A stretch of DNA of 50,757 nt, from contig CALGTK010000125.1 in assembly GCA_937904325.1 (NCBI GenBank), forward strand, positions 1 through 50,757, in the 5' to 3' direction. Shown here piece by piece: positions 1 to 9,179 of this stretch. This DNA comes from an uncultured Planctomyces sp. (GTDB lineage Bacteria > Planctomycetota > Planctomycetia > Planctomycetales > Planctomycetaceae). How positions within the stretch are numbered: position 1 is the first letter of the stretch; each line of letters starts with the position of its first letter. A program made the translations under genes and the position numbers. The notes under the pieces were generated by a model, which worked only from the letters and a program-made list of their open reading frames with translations, did not search any database and was not told the DNA's origin.

Positions 1-1459
1 TGCCAGAACCGGCGCTGACTGCGGCGGCAGCTACTGGATACGGAACAGTCGACGCCGTGAATGCACCCCTGCGCGGCAACAATGCGCCCCCCAGTTCACT
101 GACTCGAGCAGAAGTTCGGTCGCGCATAGCTTTCAGGGTGTTCACGTGCGCGGCATCACCAGCCAGATTGACCAGTTCATCCGGATCGTGCTTGAGGTCG
201 TGCAGGAACTCCGTTTGATCATGATCTACATAGCGAACGTACTTGAAGCGTTCGTTGCGCAGGCCTTCGAACGCAGGGATTCGATTCCGAACAGCGAAGT
301 GTTCATGGAATGATTCCGTCCTCCAGTCATTCGGTTTTTCCTCAGACACAATCGGCTTCAGACTGTGCCCCTGATACCGACCAGGAACTTCTACACCGGC
401 CCAGTCGAGAAATGTCGCCGGCAGGTCCAGATTCAAGGCAATGGCGTCGGTCGCCTTACCCTTTTCGTCGTCGGATACACGAGGATCAGCAACGATCAAC
501 GGGACTCGAAGTGACTCTTCAAAGTGTGACCATTTCCCTGCAAGGCCTCGATTTCCCATGTAGTATCCGTTGTCAGCTGAGTACACGATGATCGTATTAT
601 CTGTGAGACCAGCTTCTTCCAATGCAGCCAGGAAGCGGCCGATCGCACCATCGATTCCACTGACCATACGATAGTAGGCTCGGATATTGGTCTGATATTT
701 CTCGTCCGTATTCCATCGCCAGAAGAATCGTTCGCGGTTAATCGTCGTTTTGAGAAAGTCTGGCAGCCCATTGAAGATCTCTGGAGCGTTCAACCTTGGC
801 GCCGCGATCTGAATGTCGTCGTACATGCCATCGACAGTTCGCGGCCAGGCGAAGTGGCCGATCCCCGGACGGCGATCGCCATCTTCCGCATGGCACGCGT
901 TGAACCACATATTCAATGCAAACGGCTTATCCTTCGGCTGCGACTTCACGAATTCGATTCCGCGATCGACTATCACTTCGGTTTCATGCCGCAAGCTTCC
1001 GTCAGGCTGTTTCTTGTAGAACGGGTTTCGACCAATCGCTTCGAACTCGTCGAAATGGTCCGACTGGCGATACCCTTTCGGCATCTTCGCATGCCACTTT
1101 CCAAAATAGCCAGTTCGGTAGCCGTGCTCATGCAGAATGTCGGAATAGAGAGTCGCCACCGCATTCGGTTTTGCCTGATCTCTGTTGCCTGGCATCCCAT
1201 AACTGCGTCCAGTCAGTCCCGTAAGAATCGTTGTTCGGCTCACCCAGCAGATCGAATGACTGACGAACGCATTGTTAAACCGAGTTCCGCGTTCAGCCAA
1301 CGCGTCGATATTCGGCGTCTGCACAACATCATTGCCGTAGCAACCTAGAGTGCTCGTAGTTTGATCGTCGGCAAAAAAGAAAACGATGTTTGGCTGTGCG
1401 GCAAAGGCATCGCTCGCGAGCCCCATCGTCAGCAACGACAAAATAACAAGACTTCTCAT
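1..1459 (-). CDS. Type I sulfatase, C-terminus cut by window edge
   Basis: Probable exported sulfatase hydrolysing sulfate esters, likely of polysaccharides. The minus-strand frame is open from an ATG at 1459 to the first base of the window, so at least 486 residues are present and the stop lies outside. It begins with a signal peptide ending near DAFAA, followed by the metal-site segment NIVFFFADDQ. Around residue 71 is SICWVSRTTILTG, which aligns with the C-x-P-S-R site where Cys becomes formylglycine; here Pro is replaced by Val. A GKWH motif and an SADNG segment further on also fit the alkaline-phosphatase-superfamily sulfatase fold. It lies 88 bp downstream of the aldolase-like gene on the same strand, so the two may be co-transcribed. 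The substrate cannot be told from the sequence. Confidence 0.9.
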   Translation of the reverse strand, partial: MRSLVILSLLTMGLASDAFAAQPNIVFFFADDQTTSTLGCYGNDVVQTPNIDALAERGTRFNNAFVSHSICWVSRTTILTGLTGRSYGMPGNRDQAKPNAVATLYSDILHEHGYRTGYFGKWHAKMPKGYRQSDHFDEFEAIGRNPFYKKQPDGSLRHETEVIVDRGIEFVKSQPKDKPFALNMWFNACHAEDGDRRPGIGHFAWPRTVDGMYDDIQIAAPRLNAPEIFNGLPDFLKTTINRERFFWRWNTDEKYQTNIRAYYRMVSGIDGAIGRFLAALEEAGLTDNTIIVYSADNGYYMGNRGLAGKWSHFEESLRVPLIVADPRVSDDEKGKATDAIALNLDLPATFLDWAGVEVPGRYQGHSLKPIVSEEKPNDWRTESFHEHFAVRNRIPAFEGLRNERFKYVRYVDHDQTEFLHDLKHDPDELVNLAGDAAHVNTLKAMRDRTSARVSELGGALLPRRGAFTASTVPYPVAAAAVSAGSG

Positions 1460-1547
1460 GGTGTAATCAGCTTTCTAAGTCGTCACTTCGCGAGAGTCGG
1501 TATCGCAACATTTCGAAAATAGTAACGGGAACGATGAATCAAACGAG

Positions 1548-2879
1548 TCAATTGAGTCCGAAGGCGTCTCGCAGTTCGTTGATCACACCTTCTGACATGA
1601 CCGACACATCGCCAACGGCGCGAGCGTTGATAACAGCTTCGGCGGTTGACTCCAGAACTTCCAGTCGATCAAACGTGTCAAGTACGCTCGAACCGGTAAC
1701 CAGAACCCCATCGTTTTCAAGAATGGCTGCCGGGGACACGGCCGAGACTGAGTCCGCAATGCTTCCGTCGTTCCTGTACTGAACTCCGTAGGGCACTCGT
1801 TCAACGTCTCGTAGAAACACGTAGCTTTCCGGAATCGTCCGAGCATCAAATACTGAGTTCGTGACACTGAAGGCCGTCGCGTTGACCGGATGTGCAAACG
1901 CAACCGCCTGCACATGCGGATGTTTCTGATAGATCGCCCGATGAGCAAGTACAGCTCGACTTGCTTTCCTGCCTGCCTCACGCTGGCCGTTCTGAACGAG
2001 CACCAGATCATCCACACTGAGCCGTTCTCGATCACGTTGCGTTGGCGTGATAACAAACGAATCATCGCCAAGTCTTGCTGAAAAACTACCTTCTGTGCTG
2101 ATCAGCAAACGCTGACGACACCCACGTCGAATGAACTCGCACAATTGCCGGCGCAACTCCATCTCCTCGGCGGTGGCTGCATTCGGCACGACAGATTCCA
2201 GAGCGACGCTCCGACCATGAGCCTCTGAAAGCTGGTCGTCGCTCAGGTACCGAACGGCTCCCAACTGTCTGCCTTTGATAATCGTCCTGGCGGCGAACTC
2301 GAATGCTTCAAAACGTTCGAATGCGTGTGGTAAAGATTCTCCCCCAACCACCACCCCGTGGTTTTCGAGAATCACGCTGTCGCAGGCCGCTGCAAAACTC
2401 TCCGCAATATTGTTACCAAGCTGCTCGCTTCCAGGCAATCCGTAAAGTGCAAATCCAGTTTTCCCACACACCGAATGAGCCTGATGAAACAGCCGTGTGT
2501 CTGGCGTCTTTCCACAAATGCTGAATGCAACCAGCGCAACCGGGTGGGCATGCACGATCGAACGTAAGTCCGGACGAGCATCGTAGATCGCCTTGTGAAA
2601 CGGAAACTCCGATGACGGAGGGTGTGGTCCTTCGACAGAGCCATCAGGCTTCACGCACACAATGTCATTGCGGGTCAGATTTCCCTTGTCGACTCGTGCG
2701 GGAGAGATCCAGACATCTCCCGAATCATCCAGAATCGAGATATTCCCGCCAGAAGTTGTCGTCATGCGGTACCGGTAAATCCGATCCATCGTTTTCATGA
2801 TCTGGTCGCGAGGGTGCGTCAGTTGTCTGATCATCCGTTCGTCCAATTCAGGTTTCTTCTCAAAGTGCTTAAATACCAA
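1548..2879 (-). CDS. Tandem class II aldolase/adducin-domain protein, second domain degenerate
   Basis: 443 residues made of two class II aldolase (fuculose-1-phosphate aldolase/adducin) domains. The first, about residues 20-215, has the expected catalytic set: SGGNIS, Glu91, zinc ligands His110 and His112 in VHAHPV, and His174 in LENHGV. The second, about 235-430, repeats the fold ([20 protein letters not shown]). In it the Glu position is Ala309, the first His is Phe328 and the third His is Asp390, so it cannot bind zinc in the usual way. Single-domain family members are about 200-250 residues, so this is a duplication or fusion. The first domain may cleave or epimerise a sugar phosphate; the second may be structural or regulatory. 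The neighbouring sulfatase suggests sulfated-sugar catabolism, but that is inference only. Confidence 0.85.
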   Translation of the reverse strand: MVFKHFEKKPELDERMIRQLTHPRDQIMKTMDRIYRYRMTTTSGGNISILDDSGDVWISPARVDKGNLTRNDIVCVKPDGSVEGPHPPSSEFPFHKAIYDARPDLRSIVHAHPVALVAFSICGKTPDTRLFHQAHSVCGKTGFALYGLPGSEQLGNNIAESFAAACDSVILENHGVVVGGESLPHAFERFEAFEFAARTIIKGRQLGAVRYLSDDQLSEAHGRSVALESVVPNAATAEEMELRRQLCEFIRRGCRQRLLISTEGSFSARLGDDSFVITPTQRDRERLSVDDLVLVQNGQREAGRKASRAVLAHRAIYQKHPHVQAVAFAHPVNATAFSVTNSVFDARTIPESYVFLRDVERVPYGVQYRNDGSIADSVSAVSPAAILENDGVLVTGSSVLDTFDRLEVLESTAEAVINARAVGDVSVMSEGVINELRDAFGLN

Positions 2880-2942
2880 ACCGAAACTCTACGCTTGCAT
2901 GTCAGCCTGAATGACGAACCGTTCAAAATCCGCCAGTTCAAC

Positions 2943-3360
2943 TCAACTGTCAACGCCCAGCGGCGTGCGTTGATGAATGCTCACCGGCTGAATGTCCAGG
3001 ACGCGACGCTCGCCGTCAATCGCCATGCCCCAACCTGCTCAGCCAGAAATGCAATCTAATTTGCCTCGTAAAGCAGTTCCAGTTTACCGTCTGGATTGGA
3101 CCTGGTCTGCGAGTACAAAAAGACGCCGCCCTTCAGCAACGTGCGATGGAAATCAGTCACCATGGATCCGATATAACGCGACGCGTATTTGTGTCCAGAA
3201 ATACATTCTCATGGCCGATCACTATATTCACCGTACCGCGATGGGAAAGAGTCTCGGTACGCTTCGTTGACGGAATAGTAAGGCCCCTGCTGAGTCATCC
3301 TCATCTCAGGATGACTCAGCATGTACGCTCCGAAGATGAACCAAGCATGAATCAGTGAAC
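2943..3360 (-). pseudogene. fbp: Fructose-1,6-bisphosphatase (class I) remnant, C-terminal third
   Basis: Minus-strand reading gives a clear class I FBPase C-terminus across broken frames: YMLSHPEMRM, then PYYSVNEAYRDSFPSRYG, then [30 protein letters not shown] and, in another frame, DGERRVLDIQPVSIHQRTPL. The frame is broken by a TGA at 3209-3211, by a TAG at 3056-3058 where family members have Pro in YEANP, and by a frameshift just after AEQVG. The N-terminal two thirds are absent; the IS5-like remnant starts about 100 bp upstream. A real enzyme of gluconeogenesis or the Calvin cycle would be about 330 residues; about 110-120 remain. Assignment to the family is strong because the sugar-phosphate-binding core is nearly intact in sequence. 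It is not functional as read. Confidence 0.85.
3289..3320. repeat. 12-bp perfect inverted repeat inside the fbp remnant
   Basis: GCTGAGTCATCC at 3289-3300 and its exact reverse complement at 3309-3320 are separated by 8 bases. It falls on the LSHPEMRMTQ codons of the fbp remnant, so it may be a coincidence of coding sequence. No U-tract follows on either strand, so a terminator is not supported. Confidence 0.5.
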
Positions 3361-3463
3361 GCCGTTTCAGACGCTGTAAACCGGGCACAATCCAGTAATG
3401 AGTCTGAGTCAGAAGTTTGACACCTGACATCTTCCTTGTTGCCTAACAGCACAAGGCTCAAGA

Positions 3464-3822
3464 ATGGCGCCGATGTCGCGTCATAATTTGACAGATCTGG
3501 AGTGGAAAACAATCCGTTGTTTCCTACCGCGGGAGCGAACGGGCAAACCCGAGCGTCCGTGGCAGTCTCATCGACAGGTGTTCAACGGAATTGTGTTTGT
3601 TCTGCAAACGGGGATTCCATGGCTCGATCTGCACCGGAGTTTGGGAAGTTCAAGACCGTTTACAATCGCTTTCGTCGCTGGGTGAATTCGGGATCGTGGT
3701 CGAAGATTGTTGAGTCACTCATTGATCGGTTGCTGAAAGAAGGGAAAATTGATTTTGAACTGTGGTGCGTCGATGGGACGGTGAGCCGATGCAGCGCCCA
3801 GCAGTCCCCGGGTCCAATGTAG
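3464..3822 (+). pseudogene. IS5-family transposase remnant, frameshifted and truncated
   Basis: The first frame reads RHNLTDLEWKTIRCFLPRE, then RQVFNGIVFVLQTGIPW. After a one-base loss near 3640 the reading moves to another frame with PEFGKFKTVYNRFRRW and [10 protein letters not shown]. These are the N-terminal helix-turn-helix-like part and the first catalytic Asp (CVDGT) of IS5/IS427-type DDE transposases. A TAG follows soon after (3820-3822), and the second Asp and the Glu regions are not found downstream. Terminal inverted repeats could not be located. It sits directly upstream of the 5'-truncated fbp remnant, so insertion and later deletion may have removed the fbp 5' part. Confidence 0.8.
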
Positions 3823-3839
3823 GTTTGCTCGCCAACAAA

Positions 3840-4325
3840 CCTCTGAAAGTGGAAGTGGTCGACAATCGGTTCAACGTGCGCTCGGTCAAGTATTGGATTG
3901 GCAGCGAACCATTGAACACGGTGTAAGCACTCAGGAATGTCGGGCAACGATGTCTGAAAGACGCACGAACGAATGGCCAATCCGCCCGCCTCTGTATTGC
4001 ATCGCCGAGCATAAGCATCGAATCGTGAATCCTTCCTTCAGTTGCCCACCGCTGCAGCATCTCGATTTCTGGCTCGTCTGGTGGTTCATTTGGCTTCCCG
4101 GATAATTTCCGAACAGGCAGCACTTCGATCGTCAGCGTTCGTTTCCGGCGATTGTCCGAACCGCATGAGCACAGAACGTTGTGACCGATCTTTTCTTCCG
4201 GCAGCTTGTCGCCATGAACAATCTGCTCACCATGCTTCACCTGCGTTGCAGACGGGAACCCACGCCGCCGCTTGCTTATTGACTCGGTAAAACGGCTGAT
4301 CCGATTTGTAATTATCCTGTGGCAT
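3840..4325 (-). pseudogene. Possible frameshifted hypothetical gene
   Basis: On the minus strand an AAGGAAGG ribosome-binding site stands just before an ATG at 4325, which opens a 32-residue frame ([14 protein letters not shown]...) ending at a TGA at 4227-4229. A second frame starting at 4240 carries [20 protein letters not shown] and then a charged stretch rich in Pro and Glu. The two pieces may once have been one short gene, broken by one indel near 4230-4240; the second frame stays open into the transposase remnant but there looks random. I do not recognise the family. The strong ribosome-binding site is the best reason to list it. Confidence 0.3.
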
Positions 4326-4480
4326 GACGCACCTTCCTTTGCTGCCGGGAATTCAGCCGTTGCCTGACACAGTCTGCGTAAAAAAGTTCACCCTGCTCCG
4401 CTTGACGAGCCGTGGATCGTCGCGACACTTTGGTGGTTGATCCCCATGAAAATTCCAATCCCTGTTCGAGGATATTGACG

Positions 4481-5734
4481 ATGCGTCTGCACATCACCGC
4501 TGCGGTACTCAGCGTACTTTTTTTCACAAAACTCACGACATCTGAACTGCACGCCGCAGACTGGACTCAATGGCGAGGTCCGAATCACAACAACGTCGCT
4601 GACCGTGGACAAACTGTTCCGACGTCGTGGAACGCCTCTGAGAATGTGACCTGGAAAGTCAGCGTACCTGGCCGGGGCCATTCGTCGCCGATCGTCGTTG
4701 GAAACCTGATCGTTCTGACCAGCGCCGACGAAGGAAGTCAGCAGCAGGGCGTTTTTGGATTTGATCGGCAGACTGGAACGATGAAATGGAGTAAGGCGAT
4801 CAGCAAAGGTGGATTCCCAAAACTCCACGCGAAGAACACACACGCATCGTCAACAGCCTGCAGCGATGGGCTGCAGATTTACGCCACGTTTAATCACCAC
4901 AACAAAGTCGAAGCCGTCGCTCTGGACATGGATGGAAAGATCGTCTGGAAGCAGGACGTCGGCAGCTTTGTCCCACGCCAGTATCAGTACGGCTACGCAG
5001 CCGCTCCAACGCTTTATCAGGGCAAGCTGATCATCTCCGGCGACAGCGACACCGTGGCCTGGATAAAGGCGCTGGATACAAAGACGGGGCGTATCGTCTG
5101 GCAGCAGAATCGTCCGACCAAGCTGAACTGGTCGTCCCCGATCGTTGCAAATGTCTCGGGCAAGGATCAACTCCTGATCAGCGGCGGCGAAAGGATTGCC
5201 TCTTACGACCCCATCACCGGCAAACCGCTGTGGAGCCAGCCTTGCCTGACAATGGCCACATGTGGCACCGTCGTGTGGGACGACGACACGATCTACGCCA
5301 GCGGTGGATACCCAAAGAAACAAACGGTTGCAGTCAAAGCTGACGGCTCGGGCACGATACGCTGGTCCAACAGCGTTAAGTGCTATGAACAGTCCATGCT
5401 CTATCACAACGGTCACCTTTACGCTGTCGACGACGGAGGCATCGCCTTCTGCTGGCACGCAAAAACCGGCCGCGAAATGTGGAAGACCCGCCTGCGAGGC
5501 CCCATCTCTGCATCACCGGTCCTGGTCGGCGAAACAATTTACGCTTCGAACGAACGAGGCACGACCTTCGTCTTCAAAGCCAACCCGCAACGTTTCGAGC
5601 CAGTCGCCCAGAACCAGCTTGGCGAAGAATCATTCGCCACCCCCACCGTCGTCGACAACCGCATCTTCCTGAGAGTAGCCACTGGAAATGGCGCCGGTCG
5701 CAAAGAAACCCTTTACGCCATTGGCTCGAAATAG
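4481..5734 (+). CDS. Exported PQQ-like (BamB-type) beta-propeller protein
   Basis: 417 residues. The ATG at 4481 is preferred because GAGG lies 9 bp upstream and the product then starts with a clean signal peptide ending near ELHAA; an upstream start at 4412 would add 23 unlikely residues. The mature part begins DWTQWRGPNHNN, the usual opening of planctomycete PQQ-binding-like beta-propeller proteins, and contains repeated propeller blades with Trp at the blade edge (GFDRQTGTMKWSK, ALDTKTGRIVWQQ, SYDPITGKPLWSQ, CWHAKTGREMWKT). No catalytic dehydrogenase residues are evident, so it is more likely a periplasmic scaffold or binding protein than a quinoprotein enzyme. It stands alone between decayed regions and shows no sign of damage. 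Confidence 0.88.
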   Translation: MRLHITAAVLSVLFFTKLTTSELHAADWTQWRGPNHNNVADRGQTVPTSWNASENVTWKVSVPGRGHSSPIVVGNLIVLTSADEGSQQQGVFGFDRQTGTMKWSKAISKGGFPKLHAKNTHASSTACSDGLQIYATFNHHNKVEAVALDMDGKIVWKQDVGSFVPRQYQYGYAAAPTLYQGKLIISGDSDTVAWIKALDTKTGRIVWQQNRPTKLNWSSPIVANVSGKDQLLISGGERIASYDPITGKPLWSQPCLTMATCGTVVWDDDTIYASGGYPKKQTVAVKADGSGTIRWSNSVKCYEQSMLYHNGHLYAVDDGGIAFCWHAKTGREMWKTRLRGPISASPVLVGETIYASNERGTTFVFKANPQRFEPVAQNQLGEESFATPTVVDNRIFLRVATGNGAGRKETLYAIGSK

Positions 5735-5864
5735 TCTGAAAAAAACAGGTTCTGGTAGTTGTCGCCCCAGGCGTGCCCTTCTTCTCGTGGCACGTATTTC
5801 GAACAAAACCGATATCGAAGGACGACATAAACCAACACATCAGCCTCTTCCGCCCCCCCTTAAA

Positions 5865-6290
5865 TCATGCGAAGATCCAAAACGCAACGCCTGCAGTTAA
5901 CACACAGAGAACTCGCATGATTACGAAGACGTGAGTACCTGCCAGCGGATTGATCACCGTGAACATGCAAACCAGCAGTCCGACACTGAACAGCATCGCG
6001 CCCCACCACAAAGGGTTCTCAAGCGACCAGTGTCAGCCTGTTGTCGCGAACGGTTTCTCTCGCTTATTTCTTGATGCAGTATAGCTGCTCTAAGTACGTC
6101 ACCATCGTCCCGGTGGGGTGACGCCGAATATTTATCGTCATACCCACACGCGTCATCCGCCTCGAAGCCATAATCCGCTGGCCCCTCAAGCACGAACGGC
6201 GTCTTGCACCTGGGGCAAGGAACTTTCCGAACGAGCAGCTTGCGAGTGTCCAGCTTCAAGGTTTTTGAGCAGTGGGGACACAGTATGGAA
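5865..6290 (-). pseudogene. Zinc-ribbon plus two-TM membrane protein, frameshifted
   Basis: One frame on the minus strand reads ILCPHCSKTLKL, then VRKVPCPRCKTPFVLEGP, giving a CxxC...CxxC zinc ribbon, then an acidic linker to about position 6035. In that frame it then loses sense. One frame over, the sequence continues ENPLWWGAMLFSVGLLV, then NPLAG, then a second hydrophobic stretch ending AFWIFA and a TGA at 5865-5867, which makes two membrane helices. A single-base indel near 6035 would join them into a protein of about 140 residues. No ATG is in frame at the 5' end, because an ATG at the expected place is out of frame. It is either a young pseudogene or a sequence error. Confidence 0.55.
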
Positions 6291-6525
6291 ATGGTGATGG
6301 CATGGATTTACTAGACTGGTTCTGCTGTCGGGAATGATTCACTGCCCATTTAACCATGCCAGTGCGGTGTAAAAGACGAGTAATTGTCAAACTCCGTATT
6401 TCCGAGTTGTTGTTTCAGGGGGCGGTCTCTTTTGCTGGATTGTTTTCTGAGGAACGTTGCAGGTTCTTTTCTTTTAAGTGCGTATTCGTTTTCTCCGTCG
6501 ATGAATCGAACTCCGCTGCGCGACA

Positions 6526-6544
6526 CCGGTTGTCGAGCAACCGG
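6526..6544. repeat. Hairpin, 7-bp GC-rich stem with 5-nt loop
   Basis: CCGGTTG, loop TCGAG, CAACCGG, about 40 bp past the stop of the serine-hydrolase gene, which runs on the minus strand. It could end transcription or be a dispersed REP-like palindrome. No U-tract follows on the minus strand. The remaining 6300-6584 interval shows no gene. Confidence 0.4.
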
Positions 6545-6584
6545 GGCTACCCATTCAATTACTCAACCCGATGGTAACGTTCAA

Positions 6585-7850
6585 TCACTCTTCGATTGCG
6601 TCGTAGACCAGGTCTTTGACGGCGAATTCGGTCATGAAGGAGTAGGGCATGGTTTGTTCGAGCGTGATGACGATCAACTCGTCTTTGGGAGAGACCCAGT
6701 AGTGAGTGCTCGCCAGGCCGCCCCAGCCGTATTCACCGATCCGGCCAGCGGGATCCCAGTCGGACATCTTCTCGCGAACTGAAAATCCGAACCCGAAGCC
6801 AACGCCGACTCGCTGTTGATCGCCGAAGTAAATATGCGGGACTTCTTTCGGAAGCTGACTCGTCGTCATCAGTCGAACAGATTTCTCAGAAACAATTTGC
6901 TTACCTTCGAATCTGCCGCCCTGCTGAATCATCATCAGAAACCGCAGGTAATCAATAGCCGTCGACACCAATCCGCCGCCGCCTGACAGAAACGCTCGCG
7001 GCTTTGTGAAATCGCGGTGAGCAGCGTTGTCGCCGATCGTCAGATTCCCCTTGCCGTCTGAATCGTAAACCTGAGCGAAACGATCGTGCTTCTTTTTCGG
7101 GACAAAAAAGCCAGTATCTTTCATATCAAGCGGCTTGAAGATTCGCTTTTTCAGGAACTTGTCCAATGACTGGCCCGATGCAACTTCGATAACTCGGCCC
7201 AGCACGTCAATCGAAATTCCGTAGGTCCAGTCTTCACCAGGCTGAAATGCAAGCGGAACATTGGCAAGAAGCTCGGACATCTGCTCCACGGTTCTCGTTG
7301 GGGCGAGCGGGTCCACTTTCCTGAAGGCCCCGTCTGACGCCGCTTGAGGGGAACCGCCATAGGTATAGCCGGCTGTGTGTCGCAACAAGTCCGCAATCGT
7401 CACTTGCCGTTTCGGCGAAACCAGACCATCGGCCGTTGCGACTTTCAAGCCATTCAGAGCAGGAATGTGCTTAAAAACGGGATCGTTGACGTCCAGTTTG
7501 CCTTCATCGGCCAGGATCATGACGGCAGCTGACGTAATCGCTTTACTCATCGAGTAAAACCGCATAATCGCGTCGTTTTTCATCGGACGCCGCTTTTCGA
7601 TGTCCGCCAGCCCGTACGACTTGAAGTGGACGATCTTTCCACGGCGAGCGATAACCACAGTCCCGCCAGCCAGTCGCTTCAGCTCGACGAGACCTTCGAG
7701 CGCATCATCCACCTTTGCCAGTTTCGCGGCAGACATACCGACGTCTTCGGGCGCGGCGGTTGGAACCTCGGCAGCCTGCACGGAAAACATGCTGGCCGAA
7801 GCCAGGAGGAGAACAAGGATACGAATGGTCAAAACAAGGCAGTTTGCCAC
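6585..7850 (-). CDS. Serine hydrolase, class C beta-lactamase/esterase family
   Basis: About 421 residues from a GTG at 7850, chosen because GGGAG lies 7 bp upstream and the product then begins with a short hydrophobic signal ending SVQAA; a longer frame back to an ATG at 7973 is open but lacks a site. The catalytic SxxK motif is SMSK at about residues 100-103, in FYSMSKAITSA. A Tyr motif follows at DWTYGIS, and a GGLASTHYW segment lies near the KTG-like position. The family (Beta-lactamase, PF00144) includes esterases and D-aminopeptidases, so antibiotic resistance should not be assumed. It probably acts in the periplasm. It is transcribed away from rnd's 3' end on the same strand. Confidence 0.85.
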   Translation of the reverse strand: MANCLVLTIRILVLLLASASMFSVQAAEVPTAAPEDVGMSAAKLAKVDDALEGLVELKRLAGGTVVIARRGKIVHFKSYGLADIEKRRPMKNDAIMRFYSMSKAITSAAVMILADEGKLDVNDPVFKHIPALNGLKVATADGLVSPKRQVTIADLLRHTAGYTYGGSPQAASDGAFRKVDPLAPTRTVEQMSELLANVPLAFQPGEDWTYGISIDVLGRVIEVASGQSLDKFLKKRIFKPLDMKDTGFFVPKKKHDRFAQVYDSDGKGNLTIGDNAAHRDFTKPRAFLSGGGGLVSTAIDYLRFLMMIQQGGRFEGKQIVSEKSVRLMTTSQLPKEVPHIYFGDQQRVGVGFGFGFSVREKMSDWDPAGRIGEYGWGGLASTHYWVSPKDELIVITLEQTMPYSFMTEFAVKDLVYDAIEE

Positions 7851-7997
7851 AATGAAACTCCCAGCCGCGGAGGAAAAACCAGCTACAGAAATCATCGACT
7901 GCAGGAAGATTAGTGTGAGGCCAAATCCTCGGTGCCCTCCATGGCTCAATTCATTAATGCAGGAAATCAACACATCAGACGATGGAGCAACTCGTCG

Positions 7998-9179
7998 CTA
8001 CTGATCGACTCGTTCGAAGACGAGCGGATGGTCGGAATTCGTATCAGCGACTCGTAGACTGACTTTGCCTTCGAGAACGTCACGCAGAAGATCGCCACAG
8101 ACTTCGGCTCGCCAGCCGTTGCTCAATCGAGGAGCCTTCTTGGAATTTGAATCTACGCCGTACCAGCGAATCCACTCCTTGAGGTCGTTCGATGTTCCGA
8201 CGATTCCCGCCGACAGTTGCAGTTCGGCGCAACGATTGGCGAGTGCCAGCGCCAGTAACTTGCCGAGCACAGGTTCGTCTGGTCCGGAGTCCTTGTTTCG
8301 GAACCGCGGCGGAATTTCACTTTGCGGCAACGCCAAAGCGGACTTGATACGAGCAACAATCTCACCAGCGTTGCGACGAAAGTTCGAGCGATTCATATCG
8401 CGAGAATTGAGCAACTCCTGTTCGGTCTTCGGCTGACGACGAGCAAGGTCGATCATCAGGTCGTCTCGGAGAATCCGTCGCATCGGCTGATCACATGCCG
8501 CAGCCGTTTCTTCACGCCAGCGGTACAATTCACGAACGACCGCCAACTGGCGAGCGTTCAAACGACGCACGCCGGAAAGCTTCATCCACTGACCGCCGTC
8601 ACGTTCGGCCTCCATGTCGTCGAGCAGACGTTCAAATTCCTCTTCCACCCAGGTCAGGCGGTTCTTCTTTTCCAGCCATGCCTTCTGCCGGTCCCACACT
8701 TCAAGGACGTATCGTACGTCATCGACCGCATACGTGATCTGGCGCTCGGTCAGCGGTCGACGTTGCCAGTCTGTGCGGGTTTCAGTTGAACTGACACTCT
8801 GACCCAGCACTCGCTGTAACAGCCGTTCGTAGCTGAGCGGGTAGCTTGAACTTCTCAATCCTTCAGCCAGTTGTACATCAACCAGTAGCCGAGGACGTTC
8901 TCCGGTAAAGGTCAGGCAGAAGCGGGATTCTTCCCGGCCGGCATGAACTACGACCGTCGTCTGGTCGTCCTTCATGATGTTCCACCAGTCGGACACATCT
9001 ACTTCGAAGGGGTCGACCGCGACCGCCTGTTCCCGCGTCGCTAACTGGATCAAACACAGCTTGGGACGGTAGGTATTTTCGGAGATGAACTCCGTATCAA
9101 AAGCGACGAGTCTCGAATCGCGGATGTGCGAGCAAAGATCGTTAAACTCCTGCTGGTCCGTAATCAACCGATCAGACAT
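7998..9179 (-). CDS. rnd: Ribonuclease D
   Basis: 393 residues: a DEDD-type 3'-5' exonuclease domain (about 1-175) followed by an HRDC domain (about 215-290) and a C-terminal extension, the usual RNase D layout for tRNA 3' trimming. Motif Exo I is AFDTEFISE (Asp28, Glu30). Exo III is TYAVDDVRYVLEVW, with the Tyr and Asp of DEDDy enzymes. At Exo II the expected Asp (HAGSED in E. coli, from memory) is Glu, in VVHAGREESRF. The conservative change may keep metal binding but is worth noting. The ATG at 9179 gives the standard MSDRLITD start. Confidence 0.9.
   Translation of the reverse strand: MSDRLITDQQEFNDLCSHIRDSRLVAFDTEFISENTYRPKLCLIQLATREQAVAVDPFEVDVSDWWNIMKDDQTTVVVHAGREESRFCLTFTGERPRLLVDVQLAEGLRSSSYPLSYERLLQRVLGQSVSSTETRTDWQRRPLTERQITYAVDDVRYVLEVWDRQKAWLEKKNRLTWVEEEFERLLDDMEAERDGGQWMKLSGVRRLNARQLAVVRELYRWREETAAACDQPMRRILRDDLMIDLARRQPKTEQELLNSRDMNRSNFRRNAGEIVARIKSALALPQSEIPPRFRNKDSGPDEPVLGKLLALALANRCAELQLSAGIVGTSNDLKEWIRWYGVDSNSKKAPRLSNGWRAEVCGDLLRDVLEGKVSLRVADTNSDHPLVFERVDQ

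Noticed and set aside
4850-5458. Minus-strand frame of 202 codons opposite the beta-propeller gene
   Set aside because: The propeller gene is convincing on the plus strand; the antisense text has no motifs.
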